Below are positions 52,729 through 61,361 of a stretch of 64,000 nt of DNA, one piece after another. The translations under genes were made by a program, and so were the position numbers. The notes below the pieces were generated by a model. The model was not told where the DNA came from and searched no databases. It was given only the letters and a program-made list of their open reading frames with translations. The stretch is taken from NCBI RefSeq assembly GCF_024508275.1, contig NZ_CP101989.1, positions 3,782,001-3,846,000 on the forward strand. The letters run 5' to 3'. This DNA is from Cellulomonas wangsupingiae. Lineage in GTDB: Bacteria; Actinomycetota; Actinomycetes; Actinomycetales; Cellulomonadaceae. How positions within the stretch are numbered: the first letter of the stretch is position 1; the number at the start of each line of letters is the position of its first letter.

Positions 52729-54036
52729 ATGACGGCCGACCCCGGGGCCCGCACCGCCCCGCCCCACCCGACGCAGGCCCGCGTCCCCGCCCGCGACGCC
52801 GCACCCGTGCCGCCGCGTGCGCGCAGCCGGGCCGCGCGCACCCTCGACGCGCTCGAGCACGTCGTCGGCGGCCTGGGCACCGGGCTGCTCGCGCTGATGT
52901 CGCTGCTGGCCCTGGCGCTGACGGCCCTGCTGTGCGTGGTCGGCGTGGGGTTCCTGCTCGCGCCCGGGGTGCTGCGCGCCGTCCGCGCGGTCGCGGACCG
53001 CGAGCGCACGCGCCTGTCGCACACCGGCGCGCCCGTCGCCGGCCCGGGTCCGCTGCCCGACGGCCTGCGCGCCCAGCTCACGGACCCGGACGTGCACCGC
53101 GAGCTGGCGTGGACGCTCCTGCACGGGACCGTCGGCGTCCTGCTGGGCCTGGTGGCGATGACGCTGCCGTTCTCGGCCGTCCGGGACGTGACCGTGCCCC
53201 TGTGGTGGCGCGTCTTCCCCGAGCAGGTCGCGTCGACCGACCTGATGTACGTGCCGGTCACGTCGTGGCCCACCGCGTTCCTGGCCTTCCTGCTCGGTGT
53301 CGGGTGGCTCGTGCTCGCCGTCGTCGTGCTGCCGCCGCTGTCCCGGCTGCAGTCGTGGCCGGGACGTGCGCTGCTGGCGCCCCCGCCGGGCGCCGACCTG
53401 GCGCTGCGCGTCGCGCAGCTCACCGCCACCCGCGCCGGCGCGCTCGACGCCCACGTGGCCGAGCTGCGGCGCATCGAGCGGTCCCTGCACGACGGCACAC
53501 AGAACCGCCTGGTCGCGGTGACCGTGCTGCTGGGGGCCGCGCGCCGGGCCGTCGCCCGGGACCCGGCCCGCGCCGAGGAGCTGCTGGAGCGCGCGCACAG
53601 CGCCGCGGAGGAGGCGCTGGCCGAGCTGCGGTCCGTCGCGCGCCACATCCTGCCGCCGGTCCTCACCGACCGGAGCCTGGCCGACGCGCTGACCGGGCTC
53701 GCGTCGTCCAGCCTCGTGCCGTGCGCGCTGCGCGTCGACCTGCCCGTGCGGTGCGCCGCGTCGGTGGAGGCCACCGCGTACTTCGTGGTCGCCGAGGCGC
53801 TGACGAACGCGGCCCGGCACGCCCGTGCGACCGCCGTCACGGTGGACGTCGGGATGGTCGCGGGCCGGCTCCGCGTCGCCGTCACCGACGACGGCGCGGG
53901 CGGCGCGGACGAGACCGCCGGATCCGGCCTCGCCGGCATCCGGCGCCGCGCCGAGGCGCACGACGGCACGATGCTGCTGACCAGCCCGCCCGGCGGGCCG
54001 ACGACCCTGGAGGTGACCCTGCCGTGCGGATCGTGA
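52729..54036 (+). CDS. Sensor histidine kinase (NarL-type, HisKA_3)
   Basis: A 435-residue kinase. Membrane helices lie at about 50-80 and 125-150 and again near 185-205. The phospho-acceptor box is RIERSLHDGTQNRLVAVTVL (His in SLHDG), then SVARHILPPVL, and the HATPase_c N box VAEALTNAARHARA with a G box DETAGSGLAGIRRRAEAHD. It phosphorylates its own His and passes the phosphate to the regulator that overlaps its end. The extracellular loop is short, so the signal may be membrane stress. Ligand unknown. Confidence 0.93.
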   Translation: MTADPGARTAPPHPTQARVPARDAAPVPPRARSRAARTLDALEHVVGGLGTGLLALMSLLALALTALLCVVGVGFLLAPGVLRAVRAVADRERTRLSHTGAPVAGPGPLPDGLRAQLTDPDVHRELAWTLLHGTVGVLLGLVAMTLPFSAVRDVTVPLWWRVFPEQVASTDLMYVPVTSWPTAFLAFLLGVGWLVLAVVVLPPLSRLQSWPGRALLAPPPGADLALRVAQLTATRAGALDAHVAELRRIERSLHDGTQNRLVAVTVLLGAARRAVARDPARAEELLERAHSAAEEALAELRSVARHILPPVLTDRSLADALTGLASSSLVPCALRVDLPVRCAASVEATAYFVVAEALTNAARHARATAVTVDVGMVAGRLRVAVTDDGAGGADETAGSGLAGIRRRAEAHDGTMLLTSPPGGPTTLEVTLPCGS

Positions 54037-54683
54037 TCGGCGAGGACGACGCCCTGCTGCGCGAGGGCCTGGCCCTGCTGCTGCGGGCCGAGGGACTGGA
54101 CGTGGTGGCCACGGCCGCCGACGCCGACGAGCTGCTGGCGGCCGTCGAGCGCCACGAGCCCGACGTCGCGATCGTCGACGTGCGGATGCCCCCGACCCAC
54201 ACGGACGAGGGCATCCGCGCGGCCGTCGAGGCGCGCCGGCGCCACCCGGACCTGGCGGTGCTGGTGCTGTCGGCGTACGTCGAGCAGGCGTTCGCCACCG
54301 ACCTGCTGGTGCAGGGCGGCGCGCGCCTGGGCTACCTGCTCAAGGAGCGTGTCGGGCGCGTCGAGGAGTTCCTCGCCGCGCTGCACCGCGTGGCCGACGG
54401 CGGCACGGCCATCGACCCCGACGTGGTCGCCCAGCTGCTCACGCGGACGCGGTCCGACCCGCGCCTGGACCGCCTGAGCCCACGGGAGCGCGAGGTGCTC
54501 GAGGTCATGGCCGAGGGCCTGGGCAACACCGCGATCGCGACCCGCCTGTTCATCACCGAGGGCGCCGTCCACAAGCACATCCGCAGCATCTTCGCGAAGC
54601 TCGACCTGCCGCCCGACGACGAGGCGGACCGCCGCGTCACCGCCGTGCTGCGGTACCTCGAGGACGCCCAGCGCCGCGGCTGA
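54024..54683 (+). CDS. NarL/LuxR-family response regulator
   Basis: A 219-residue regulator. GTG 54024 overlaps the kinase end by 13 bases. The receiver has IVIGEDDALLREG and the phospho-Asp in VAIVDVRMPP, with Lys in YLLKERV. The LuxR HTH is LSPREREVLEVMAEGLGNTA, then IATRLFITEGAVHKHIRSIF. Cognate of the kinase at 52729. Possible targets are the small membrane protein at 52264 and the membrane protein at 54748, judged only by proximity. Confidence 0.93.
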   Translation: MRIVIGEDDALLREGLALLLRAEGLDVVATAADADELLAAVERHEPDVAIVDVRMPPTHTDEGIRAAVEARRRHPDLAVLVLSAYVEQAFATDLLVQGGARLGYLLKERVGRVEEFLAALHRVADGGTAIDPDVVAQLLTRTRSDPRLDRLSPREREVLEVMAEGLGNTAIATRLFITEGAVHKHIRSIFAKLDLPPDDEADRRVTAVLRYLEDAQRRG

Positions 54684-54693
54684 CCTCGGGCGC

Positions 54694-54730
54694 GACGACG
54701 GCCCGGACCGCGCGGGTCCGGGCCGTCGTC
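54694..54730. terminator. Bidirectional terminator
   Basis: GACGACGGCCCGGACC, loop GCGCG, and GGTCCGGGCCGTCGTC give a perfect 16-bp stem between convergent genes. It begins 10 bases after the regulator stop and ends 17 bases before the end of the minus-strand gene. Confidence 0.8.
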
Positions 54731-54747
54731 GGTCGTGGGGTCGAGGC

Positions 54748-55620
54748 TCAGAGATGCAGCAGCACGGTCACCCCGAGGACGAGGTCGATGACGATGCAGG
54801 CCTCGGCGAACCAGCGCCACGTGACCCGGCCGGTGCGCTGCAGCGCGACGTCCCAGACCACGTGCAGCAGCCAGGCGGCCGCGACGACGGGCCCGGCCAC
54901 CGCGGCCGGCGCGGTCGCCGCGACGGCGGCGAACCCGAGGTAGACCACGAACCCGGCGACGTGGGCCGCGAGCAGCCGGTCACGCCGGAACTCGCGCCGG
55001 AACGCGCCGATGACGAGGTACTCCGCGCCGAGCACCGCGAGCGTCCACGCGGGCGGGATGCCAGGGCTGACCCACGAGTCGAACGTGAGCCCGAGGGCCA
55101 GGAACGTCGGCCAGCGGTGCGCGACGACCTCGACCCCGCGGCCCCACGCGGTACGTGCCGGGCCGTGGACGTGCCCGCCCGTGTACTCGTCCCGGCGCAG
55201 GAGCATCGCGCCGACCATGGCGGGCGCCATGAGCGCGTGCCCGACGACGAGGGCGTCGGCGCCGGACACCAGCCCCGCCCAGTAGGGCGCCAGACCGACG
55301 GCGAACGGCAGGACCATCGCGGCGGACATCTCGCCGACCGCACGCGGGCCGTGCCCGCGGTGCACCATCCACACGGCCATGCCGAGCGTCATGGTCGTCG
55401 CCATGACGAGGGCCGCGACCTCCGGGCCGGCCGCGGACAGGTCCCACCCCGCGGCGCCGGCCAGGGCCGCCACCACGGGCTGGAGCAGGAGCATCCCGAG
55501 CAGCATGGCCACGGCCATGCCGCCGAGATGGCGGGCGAAGGTCGCGACGGGCCCGTGGGGCGGGCGTGCCGGGACGGTCGCGGTGCGGTGCTGCGGGGGT
55601 GTGTGCGTCGAGGTTGTCAT
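54748..55620 (-). CDS. Multi-pass membrane protein, function unknown
   Basis: A 290-residue protein with about eight hydrophobic helices (GMAVAMLLGMLLLQPVVAAL; VMATTMTLGMAVWMVHRG; PFAVGLAPYWAGLVSGADAL and others). His residues occur in membrane-edge positions (MVHRGHGP, VVGHALMAP), and DEYTGGHVHGP lies in a loop. No transporter signature recognised. ATG 55620 follows a -GACAACCTC region without a strong ribosome site. Divergent from the kinase at 55730, so it may be controlled by it. Confidence 0.7.
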   Translation of the reverse strand: MTTSTHTPPQHRTATVPARPPHGPVATFARHLGGMAVAMLLGMLLLQPVVAALAGAAGWDLSAAGPEVAALVMATTMTLGMAVWMVHRGHGPRAVGEMSAAMVLPFAVGLAPYWAGLVSGADALVVGHALMAPAMVGAMLLRRDEYTGGHVHGPARTAWGRGVEVVAHRWPTFLALGLTFDSWVSPGIPPAWTLAVLGAEYLVIGAFRREFRRDRLLAAHVAGFVVYLGFAAVAATAPAAVAGPVVAAAWLLHVVWDVALQRTGRVTWRWFAEACIVIDLVLGVTVLLHL

Positions 55621-55716
55621 GGCCCCACGCTGCGGCCGGCGCATGCCCGCGGCGCCCGTGGCCCGTGCACACGATCCCGTGCGGATCGCACGGGTCCGTG
55701 GTGCACCCCGCGCCCC

Positions 55717-55722
55717 TAGCAT
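55717..55722 (+). promoter_or_regulatory. -10 element (TAGCAT) of a leaderless promoter
   Basis: TAGCAT ends 7 bases before GTG 55730. The other nearby GTG (55728) runs straight into TGA, so the leaderless reading fixes the start. Confidence 0.45.
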
Positions 55723-55729
55723 CACGCGT

Positions 55730-56941
55730 GTGAGCACCGTCACGTCGTCGCCGTGGGCGGCCGCCCCGCGCGACCGCCGGCTGGGTCGCGCGCGGGCGCT
55801 CGTGCTGGTGTGGCTCGCGACGACCGTGTGCACGAGCCTCGTCCTGCCGGGCACCGGCCTGCTCGAGGAGCAGCGACCGCGGTGGGTCGCGCTCGGCGCG
55901 GTCGGGATCGCGGCGTTCGCGGTCGCGTCGGCCGGTGCGGTGCACGGCGCCGTGACACCGTGGACGCCGCCGCGCACGCGTCGGGCGTGGATCGCCGCGC
56001 TCGTCGTCGCCTCCGTGGCGTCCCTCGCCCTGGTCGCGCCGGTCGCCGCCGGGCGGTGGGCGACGTGGGCGTGGGTCGGCGCCGGGATCGTGGGCGTCGC
56101 GCCGCTGCTGGTGACGTGGCGGTGGGTCGTCGTCGTGGCGTCGGTCTGCAGCGCGGCCAGCGTGGTCGTGGCCGGGCTGGTGGGCGGGTCGCCCGTGCAG
56201 GCCCTCGTCGTGACGGGCGGCATCGGCCTGTCCGTCGCGGCCGTCAACTGGGCACCCGTGTGGATGTGGGCGCTCCTGCTCGACGCCGACGCCGGCCGCG
56301 ACGCCCGCGCGCGCCTGGCCGCGGGCGAGGAGCGCCTGCGGTTCGCGCGCGACGTGCACGACCTGCTCGGGCACAGCCTGACCGTCATCGCGCTCAAGGC
56401 CGAGCTCGTCGCACGGCTGCCCCCGGGCGACCCGGCCGTGCGCGGCGAGGCGGCACAGATCCAGCGGCTGGCGACGACGGCGCTCGGCGAGGTCCGCCAG
56501 GCCGTGCACGCCTACCGCTCGGTCGACCTGCACGAGGAGGTCACGGCCGTGCGGCAGGTGCTGGAGTCGGCGGGGGTGCGCTGCACGGTCGTCGGGCAGG
56601 CCGCCGACGTCCCGCCCGACGCGGCGGCGCGCCTCGCACCCGTGCTGCGCGAGGCGGTGACGAACGTGCTGCGCCACAGCCGCGCGACGTGGTGCCGGGT
56701 CGAGGTACGGCTGGAGGCCGGCACCGACGGCGCCCCAGGCGGGGACGCGACGCTCACCGTCCGCAACGACGGCGTCGACGCCCGTCCCGCCGACGCGCAC
56801 GGGTCCGGGCTCGACGGCGCGGCCGGGCGCCTCGCCGACGCCGGCGGGCGGCTGCGGGTCGAGCGGCGCGGTGACGAGTTCTGGCTGCGGGCGAGCGTGC
56901 CCGCCGGTACGCCCGCGAGGACGGGAGGCGACGGCCCGTGA
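55730..56941 (+). CDS. Sensor histidine kinase (DesK/NarL-type)
   Basis: A 403-residue kinase with about five or six membrane helices (ALVLVWLATTVCTSLVL; IAALVVASVASLALVAPVAA; VVVVASVCSAASVVVAGLVG). The HisKA_3 box is RFARDVHDLLGHSLTVIALK (His in RDVHD), then the HATPase_c N box LREAVTNVLRHSRATWCRVE and GSGLDGAAGRLADAGGRLRV. Many membrane helices and few outer loops suggest sensing within the membrane, as with DesK. It overlaps its regulator. Confidence 0.93.
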   Translation: MSTVTSSPWAAAPRDRRLGRARALVLVWLATTVCTSLVLPGTGLLEEQRPRWVALGAVGIAAFAVASAGAVHGAVTPWTPPRTRRAWIAALVVASVASLALVAPVAAGRWATWAWVGAGIVGVAPLLVTWRWVVVVASVCSAASVVVAGLVGGSPVQALVVTGGIGLSVAAVNWAPVWMWALLLDADAGRDARARLAAGEERLRFARDVHDLLGHSLTVIALKAELVARLPPGDPAVRGEAAQIQRLATTALGEVRQAVHAYRSVDLHEEVTAVRQVLESAGVRCTVVGQAADVPPDAAARLAPVLREAVTNVLRHSRATWCRVEVRLEAGTDGAPGGDATLTVRNDGVDARPADAHGSGLDGAAGRLADAGGRLRVERRGDEFWLRASVPAGTPARTGGDGP

Positions 56942-57543
56942 TCCGCGTCCTGCTGGCCGACGACGAGGAGCTGATCCGCTCCGCCGTCGCCGCGCTGCTC
57001 GCGCTCGAGGACGACCTCGACGTCGTCGCCCAGGCCGCCGACGGGCCGGCCGCGGTGGCCGCGGCGCTCGCGCACCGCCCGGACGTCGCGGTCGTCGACC
57101 TGGAGATGCCGGGCCTCGACGGCGTGGCCGTCGCCGCGGAGATCACCCGGGCGCTGCCGGCCTGCGGGGTCGTGGTGCTCACCGGCCGCGGCCGCCCGGG
57201 ACACCTGCGCCGCGCGCTCGAGTCCGGCGCCCGGGGCTTCGTCACCAAGGGCGTCTCCGGCACGACCCTCGCCGGGGTCGTGCGCTCCGTGCACGCCGGC
57301 GAGCGCTACGTCGACCCCGGCCTGGCGGCGGACGCGCTGAGCGCTCCGGCGTGCCCGCTCGGCGCGCGCGAGCTGGAGGTGCTGCGCCTCGCGTCGTACG
57401 ACCTGCCCGCTGCGGTCATCGCCCGGCGCGCGCACCTGGCGCCGGGCACCGTGCGCAACTACCTGCTCGCCGCGCAGACCAAGCTCGGTGCGGCCACGCG
57501 CGCCGAGGCCGTCCGGACGGCCGAGCGGTTCGGCTGGCTCTAG
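56938..57543 (+). CDS. NarL/LuxR-family response regulator (DesR-like)
   Basis: A 201-residue regulator with a GTG start overlapping the kinase stop. The receiver has VLLADDEELIR and phospho-Asp in VAVVDLEMPGLDG. The C-terminal HTH (LGARELEVLRLASYDLPAAV, then LAPGTVRNYLLAAQTKLGAA) is of LuxR type. Lys in FVTKGVS completes the receiver. Converges with uspA. Confidence 0.93.
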   Translation: MIRVLLADDEELIRSAVAALLALEDDLDVVAQAADGPAAVAAALAHRPDVAVVDLEMPGLDGVAVAAEITRALPACGVVVLTGRGRPGHLRRALESGARGFVTKGVSGTTLAGVVRSVHAGERYVDPGLAADALSAPACPLGARELEVLRLASYDLPAAVIARRAHLAPGTVRNYLLAAQTKLGAATRAEAVRTAERFGWL

Positions 57544-57561
57544 CCCGCCCGGGCCGTCGTG

Positions 57562-57966
57562 TCAGCGCCCCGGCGGCTCCCCCGCCTTCACCGCCAGCAC
57601 CGGGCACCGCGCGTCCAGCAGGATCCGCTGCGCGGTGGACCCGAGCAGGAACTTGCCGACCGGAGACCGGTGCCGGATGCCGATGACGAGCATCGACGCG
57701 TCGACCTCGTCGGCGACGTCGAGCAGCGCGTCGGGGACGTCGCGCACGACCGGTTGGCGGACCTCGGCCTCGACGTCCAGCAGGGCGAGCAGCGTGCGGA
57801 CGTCGGCGACGTCGTCGGCGCCGGCGTACCGGTCGTCGACGGCAGCGGTGCCGGTCGTCGCGTTCACCACCAGCAGCTCCTCGCTGCGCAGTCGCGCCTC
57901 GCGCGCCCCACGGACGAGGGCCGCGTGGCCCCGGGCGTCGGGCGTCCAGCCCACGACGACGGTCAT
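57562..57966 (-). CDS. Universal stress protein (UspA family)
   Basis: A 134-residue soluble protein. N-terminus [20 protein letters not shown] and the ATP-binding loop [38 protein letters not shown] (G-x2-G-x9-G-S/T pattern) are typical. The start overlaps the tctA stop, so it is the last gene of the tct operon. USPs bind ATP and moderate stress survival; its link to the transporter is not known. Confidence 0.9.
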   Translation of the reverse strand: MTVVVGWTPDARGHAALVRGAREARLRSEELLVVNATTGTAAVDDRYAGADDVADVRTLLALLDVEAEVRQPVVRDVPDALLDVADEVDASMLVIGIRHRSPVGKFLLGSTAQRILLDARCPVLAVKAGEPPGR

Positions 57967-59489
57967 CGCCTCACCTCTTCCTCGAGCTCGTCGACCTGGT
58001 CGGCCAGACGTTCCGGTCCTTGGCGCCCCGGGATCAGCCGCAGCACGAGCGGACCGAGCAGCAGCACCGCGATCACGACGTACACGACCACCGCGACGGG
58101 CTCGCTCCACAGGGCCGCGACGTCCCCGCCGGACAGCTGCAGCGCCTGGCCGAGCTGCTCCTCCAGGCGCGGCCCGAGGATCACCCCGACGATCAGCGGC
58201 AGCACCGGCAGCCCGAACCGTCGCATCGCGAACCCCAGGGCGCCGAACAGGCAGAGCAGCGCGACGTCGAACCACTGGAAGTTCACGGAGTACGCGCCGA
58301 GCACCGCGAAGAACAGGATGCCCGCGTACAGGTACGGCCGCGGGATGCGCAGCAGCCGCGCCCACACCGGGGCGAGCGGCAGGTTGATGACCAGCAGGAG
58401 GGTGTTGGCGACGAACAGGCTGGCCAGCAGCGTCCACACGAGCTCGGGCTCGGCCTCGAACAGCTGCGGACCGGGCTGCAGACCGTAGCCCTGCATCGCG
58501 GCGAGGATGACGGCGGCCGTCGCGGTCGTCGGCAGGCCGATGGCCAGCAGCGGGACGAGCGTGCCGGCGGCCGAGGCGTTGTTGGCGGCCTCGGGCCCGG
58601 CGACGCCCTCGATGGCACCCTTGCCGAACTCGTCGCGGTGCTTGCCCGCGAGCCTGCGCTCGGTGACGTACGACAGGAACGTCGGCATCTCGGCGCCGCC
58701 GGCGGGCAGCGCGCCGAACGGGAAGCCGAACGCGGTGCCCCGCAGCCACGGCTTCCACGACCGCCCCCAGTCGGCGCGGTCCATCCACGGCCGTCCCACG
58801 GGGATGATCTCGAGCGGCCGGCGGCGCAGGTGGGCCGCGACCCACAGCGCCTCCCCGACGGCGAAGATCGCGACGGCGACGACGACGATGTCGATGCCGT
58901 CGGCGAGCAGCGGGTTGCCGAACGTCAGGCGCGCCTGCCCGGTCGCGGTGCCGACGAGCCCGATCGTCAGCCCCAGCGCCAGCGCGATGAAGCCGCGCAG
59001 CCGCGAGGACCCGAGCACCGTGGTCACGGCGATCAGCGCGAGCACCATGAGCGCGAAGTACGACGGTGCGCCCAGGACGACGACCCACTCGGCGACCGTC
59101 GGCGCGAGCGCGACCAGCAGGATCGTGCCGATGGTCCCGGCGACGAACGACCCGATCGCGGCGGTCGCCAGGGCCTGCGCCGCGCGCCCGGCCTTGGCCA
59201 TCTTGTTGCCCTCGAGGGCCGTGATGACCGACGACGACTCCCCCGGCGTGTTCAGCAGGATCGACGTGGTCGACCCGCCGTACATGCCGCCGTAGTAGAT
59301 GCCGGCGAACAGGATGAGCGCCGCGCTGGGCTCGACGTTGTAGGTGACGGGCAGCAGCAGCGCGACGGTCATGGCCGGGCCGATGCCGGGCAGCACGCCG
59401 ACGGCCGTGCCGAGCAGCACGCCGACCACCGCGTACAGCAGGTTCTCGGGGGTCAGGGCCAGGCTCAGGCCCGTGAGCAGCGCGTCCAT
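57963..59489 (-). CDS. tctA: TctA-type large permease of a tripartite tricarboxylate transporter
   Basis: A 508-residue membrane protein with about 12 helices. TctA signatures are present: [20 protein letters not shown] near the start, [20 protein letters not shown] (substrate and sodium region), [20 protein letters not shown] and [23 protein letters not shown] 59489 overlaps the tctB stop as TGATG. With TctB and TctC it imports citrate or another di/tricarboxylate, driven by Na+ or H+. The acidic C-terminal tail ([10 protein letters not shown]) is unremarkable. Confidence 0.95.
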   Translation of the reverse strand: MDALLTGLSLALTPENLLYAVVGVLLGTAVGVLPGIGPAMTVALLLPVTYNVEPSAALILFAGIYYGGMYGGSTTSILLNTPGESSSVITALEGNKMAKAGRAAQALATAAIGSFVAGTIGTILLVALAPTVAEWVVVLGAPSYFALMVLALIAVTTVLGSSRLRGFIALALGLTIGLVGTATGQARLTFGNPLLADGIDIVVVAVAIFAVGEALWVAAHLRRRPLEIIPVGRPWMDRADWGRSWKPWLRGTAFGFPFGALPAGGAEMPTFLSYVTERRLAGKHRDEFGKGAIEGVAGPEAANNASAAGTLVPLLAIGLPTTATAAVILAAMQGYGLQPGPQLFEAEPELVWTLLASLFVANTLLLVINLPLAPVWARLLRIPRPYLYAGILFFAVLGAYSVNFQWFDVALLCLFGALGFAMRRFGLPVLPLIVGVILGPRLEEQLGQALQLSGGDVAALWSEPVAVVVYVVIAVLLLGPLVLRLIPGRQGPERLADQVDELEEEVRR

Positions 59490-60073
59490 CACAGGACACC
59501 GTCCAGGACGCCCGCCGGGATCGGGATGCCCAGCCCGACGTAGAAGCCGTACCAGGACCCCACCGACATGACCGCACCGATCAGCAGGTTGCGCACCCAG
59601 TGCCGGTTGCCGAGCACGGTCGCGGCACCCGCGAACAGCAGCGCGCCGACGATCGCCCACCCGAGCAGGTCCAGCAGTGCGACGGTCGCGGCGAGGACCC
59701 CGGCGAGCCCGGCGAGCGTGCGCCAGTCGGTGCCCTGGTCGAGGTCGACGTCCTCACCGGCCTCGCCCTCGGCACGGTCACCGCGGGCCGTCGCGACGGC
59801 GAGCAGCACCGCCAGCACGACGAGTGCCGAGCCGATGACGTACCCGAACGCGGCGGGCTGCACGACCTGGTCGGCGAAGCCCGGCCCGAGACCCGCGGAG
59901 TCGACGACGGTCCACACGCCGACGACGGCGAGCACGGCGGCCAGGCCGTACTGCGCGCGGTCGACGGTCGGCGACGGCCGCTCGGCGCCGTCCGGCGCTG
60001 GGCCTGCGGCGCCGTCCGGCGCGGGGCCGGCGGCGGGCGCGGTCACGGGCCGGTCCGCGTCGGCGGCGCTCAC
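59489..60073 (-). CDS. tctB: TctB-type small permease
   Basis: A 194-residue protein. GTG 60073 overlaps the tctC stop as GTGA. After a Pro/Ala-rich stretch come four hydrophobic helices ([77 protein letters not shown]), as in TctB. The N-terminal extension is longer than in typical TctB (about 145-160 residues) and contains a repeat AGPAPDGA. Accessory subunit of the carrier. Confidence 0.9.
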   Translation of the reverse strand: MSAADADRPVTAPAAGPAPDGAAGPAPDGAERPSPTVDRAQYGLAAVLAVVGVWTVVDSAGLGPGFADQVVQPAAFGYVIGSALVVLAVLLAVATARGDRAEGEAGEDVDLDQGTDWRTLAGLAGVLAATVALLDLLGWAIVGALLFAGAATVLGNRHWVRNLLIGAVMSVGSWYGFYVGLGIPIPAGVLDGVL

Positions 60074-61074
60074 GGCAGCCCCAGCTCGTCGAGGGTGGTG
60101 GCCACCCGCTCGTCCTGCTCCACGAGGAACTCCTCGAACTCGTCGCCCGTGACGAAGGCGTCGACCCAGCCGTTGGTCTCCAGCGCCTCGCGCCACTCAT
60201 CGGTCGCGTGCATCTGCTCCAGCAGCGCGATGTGCGCGTCGCGGACGTCGTCGGGGATGCCCGGCGGCGCGAGCACGCCGCGCCAGTTGGTGAAGACGAG
60301 CTCGATGCCGGACTCCTGCAGCGTGGGCGCGTCGATGCCCTCGAGGCGCTCCTCGCCGGACGTCGCCAGCACGCGCAGCGACCCGTCGGCGATCTGCCCC
60401 TCGAACTCCGCGAGCCCCGACGTGCCGACGTCGATCTTGCTGCCGAGCAACGCCGTGGTCAGCGGGCCGCCGCCGTCGTAGCTGATGTAGCTGACGTCCG
60501 TCGGGTCGATGCCGACGGCGTCCGCGAGCTGCATGGGGAACAGGTGGTCCGGCCCGCCGGGGCTCGACCCGCCGCCGATCCGCACGCTGCCGGGGTCGGC
60601 CGTCCACGCCTCCACGAGATCCTCGACCGTCTCGAACGGGGAGTCGGCCGGCACCAGCAGGCCCTCCTGCTCCTCGACGAGCTGCGCGATGGGCGTCGCC
60701 CCGCTCACGCGCGCGTCGGACCCGTTGGTGTGCGTCGCGCCGACGACGCCCAGCCCCATCGTCATGAGCAGGTCCTCGGCGCCGCGCTCGTTGACGAGCC
60801 GCTGCATGGCGACCGTCCCGCTCGCGCCGCTGACGTTGCTGACCTCGAACCGGCCCGTGAGGTCCGCCGTCTCCATGACGCGCGTGGCGGCGCGGCCGGT
60901 CTGGTCGTACCCGCCACCAGGGGCGTTGGGGATCATCATCCGCAGGCGGCGGTTCTCGCCCCCGTCGTCGTCACGGGTGACACCGCACCCGCTGACCGCG
61001 AGCACCGCGACGACCGCCGCAGCGACGACCGCGCGTGCGGTGGGCCGGACCCGGCCGGCAACGACGCCACCCAT
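60070..61074 (-). CDS. tctC: TctC-type substrate-binding lipoprotein
   Basis: A 334-residue solute-binding protein. The signal ends in lipobox AVSGCG (Cys near 30), so it is lipid-anchored. The Bug/TctC fold shows RMMIPNAPGGGYDQTGRAAT, VSNVSGASGTVAMQRLV, VRIGGGSSPGGPDHL, ISYDGGGPLTTALLGSKID and LVFTNWRGVLAPPGIPD. ATG 61074 has GAGGAGGTG 6 bases upstream. First gene of the tctCBA-uspA operon. The ligand is probably a carboxylate, not determined. Confidence 0.94.
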   Translation of the reverse strand: MGGVVAGRVRPTARAVVAAAVVAVLAVSGCGVTRDDDGGENRRLRMMIPNAPGGGYDQTGRAATRVMETADLTGRFEVSNVSGASGTVAMQRLVNERGAEDLLMTMGLGVVGATHTNGSDARVSGATPIAQLVEEQEGLLVPADSPFETVEDLVEAWTADPGSVRIGGGSSPGGPDHLFPMQLADAVGIDPTDVSYISYDGGGPLTTALLGSKIDVGTSGLAEFEGQIADGSLRVLATSGEERLEGIDAPTLQESGIELVFTNWRGVLAPPGIPDDVRDAHIALLEQMHATDEWREALETNGWVDAFVTGDEFEEFLVEQDERVATTLDELGLP

Positions 61075-61222
61075 GCGGAACACCTCCTCGTGACCTGCGT
61101 CGATCCTGCGTCCTCGAGGACGGACCGGCACGTCGAGCGGGTGGAGGTGGTGGGGTGTCGCGCACCGCGCGACGGCGGTGGGTCGCGCGTGAGGCGCCGC
61201 TCCGGCCCGGCTACCGCGACAT

Positions 61223-61260
61223 CTGCTGCCACATGGACCTTGCAGCAGCTGTGGCAGCAG
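61223..61260 (-). promoter_or_regulatory. 11-bp inverted repeat upstream of tctC
   Basis: CTGCTGCCACA and TGTGGCAGCAG are separated by 16 bases, 149 bases before the tctC start. It could be a regulator-binding site or a hairpin. No promoter match nearby. Confidence 0.35.
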
Positions 61261-61291
61261 GTGTCCCAGCAGCGGCAGCGAGGACGACGCA

Positions 61292-61332
61292 CGGCACGAC
61301 CCCGGGGAGGACGTCTCCCCGGGGCCGTGCCG
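61292..61332 (-). terminator. Terminator of the GH30-like gene
   Basis: An 18-bp stem with one mismatch (CGGCACG, CCCCGGGGAG on one side) and a 5-base loop starts 30 bases after the minus-strand stop at 61362. Confidence 0.75.
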
Positions 61333-61361
61333 GTGGTGGGTCGCGTGTCAGGCGGCGGACG

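Noticed and set aside
61223-61260. Inverted repeat as a terminator for tctC
   Set aside because: It lies upstream, not downstream, of tctC, so it is listed as possibly regulatory.
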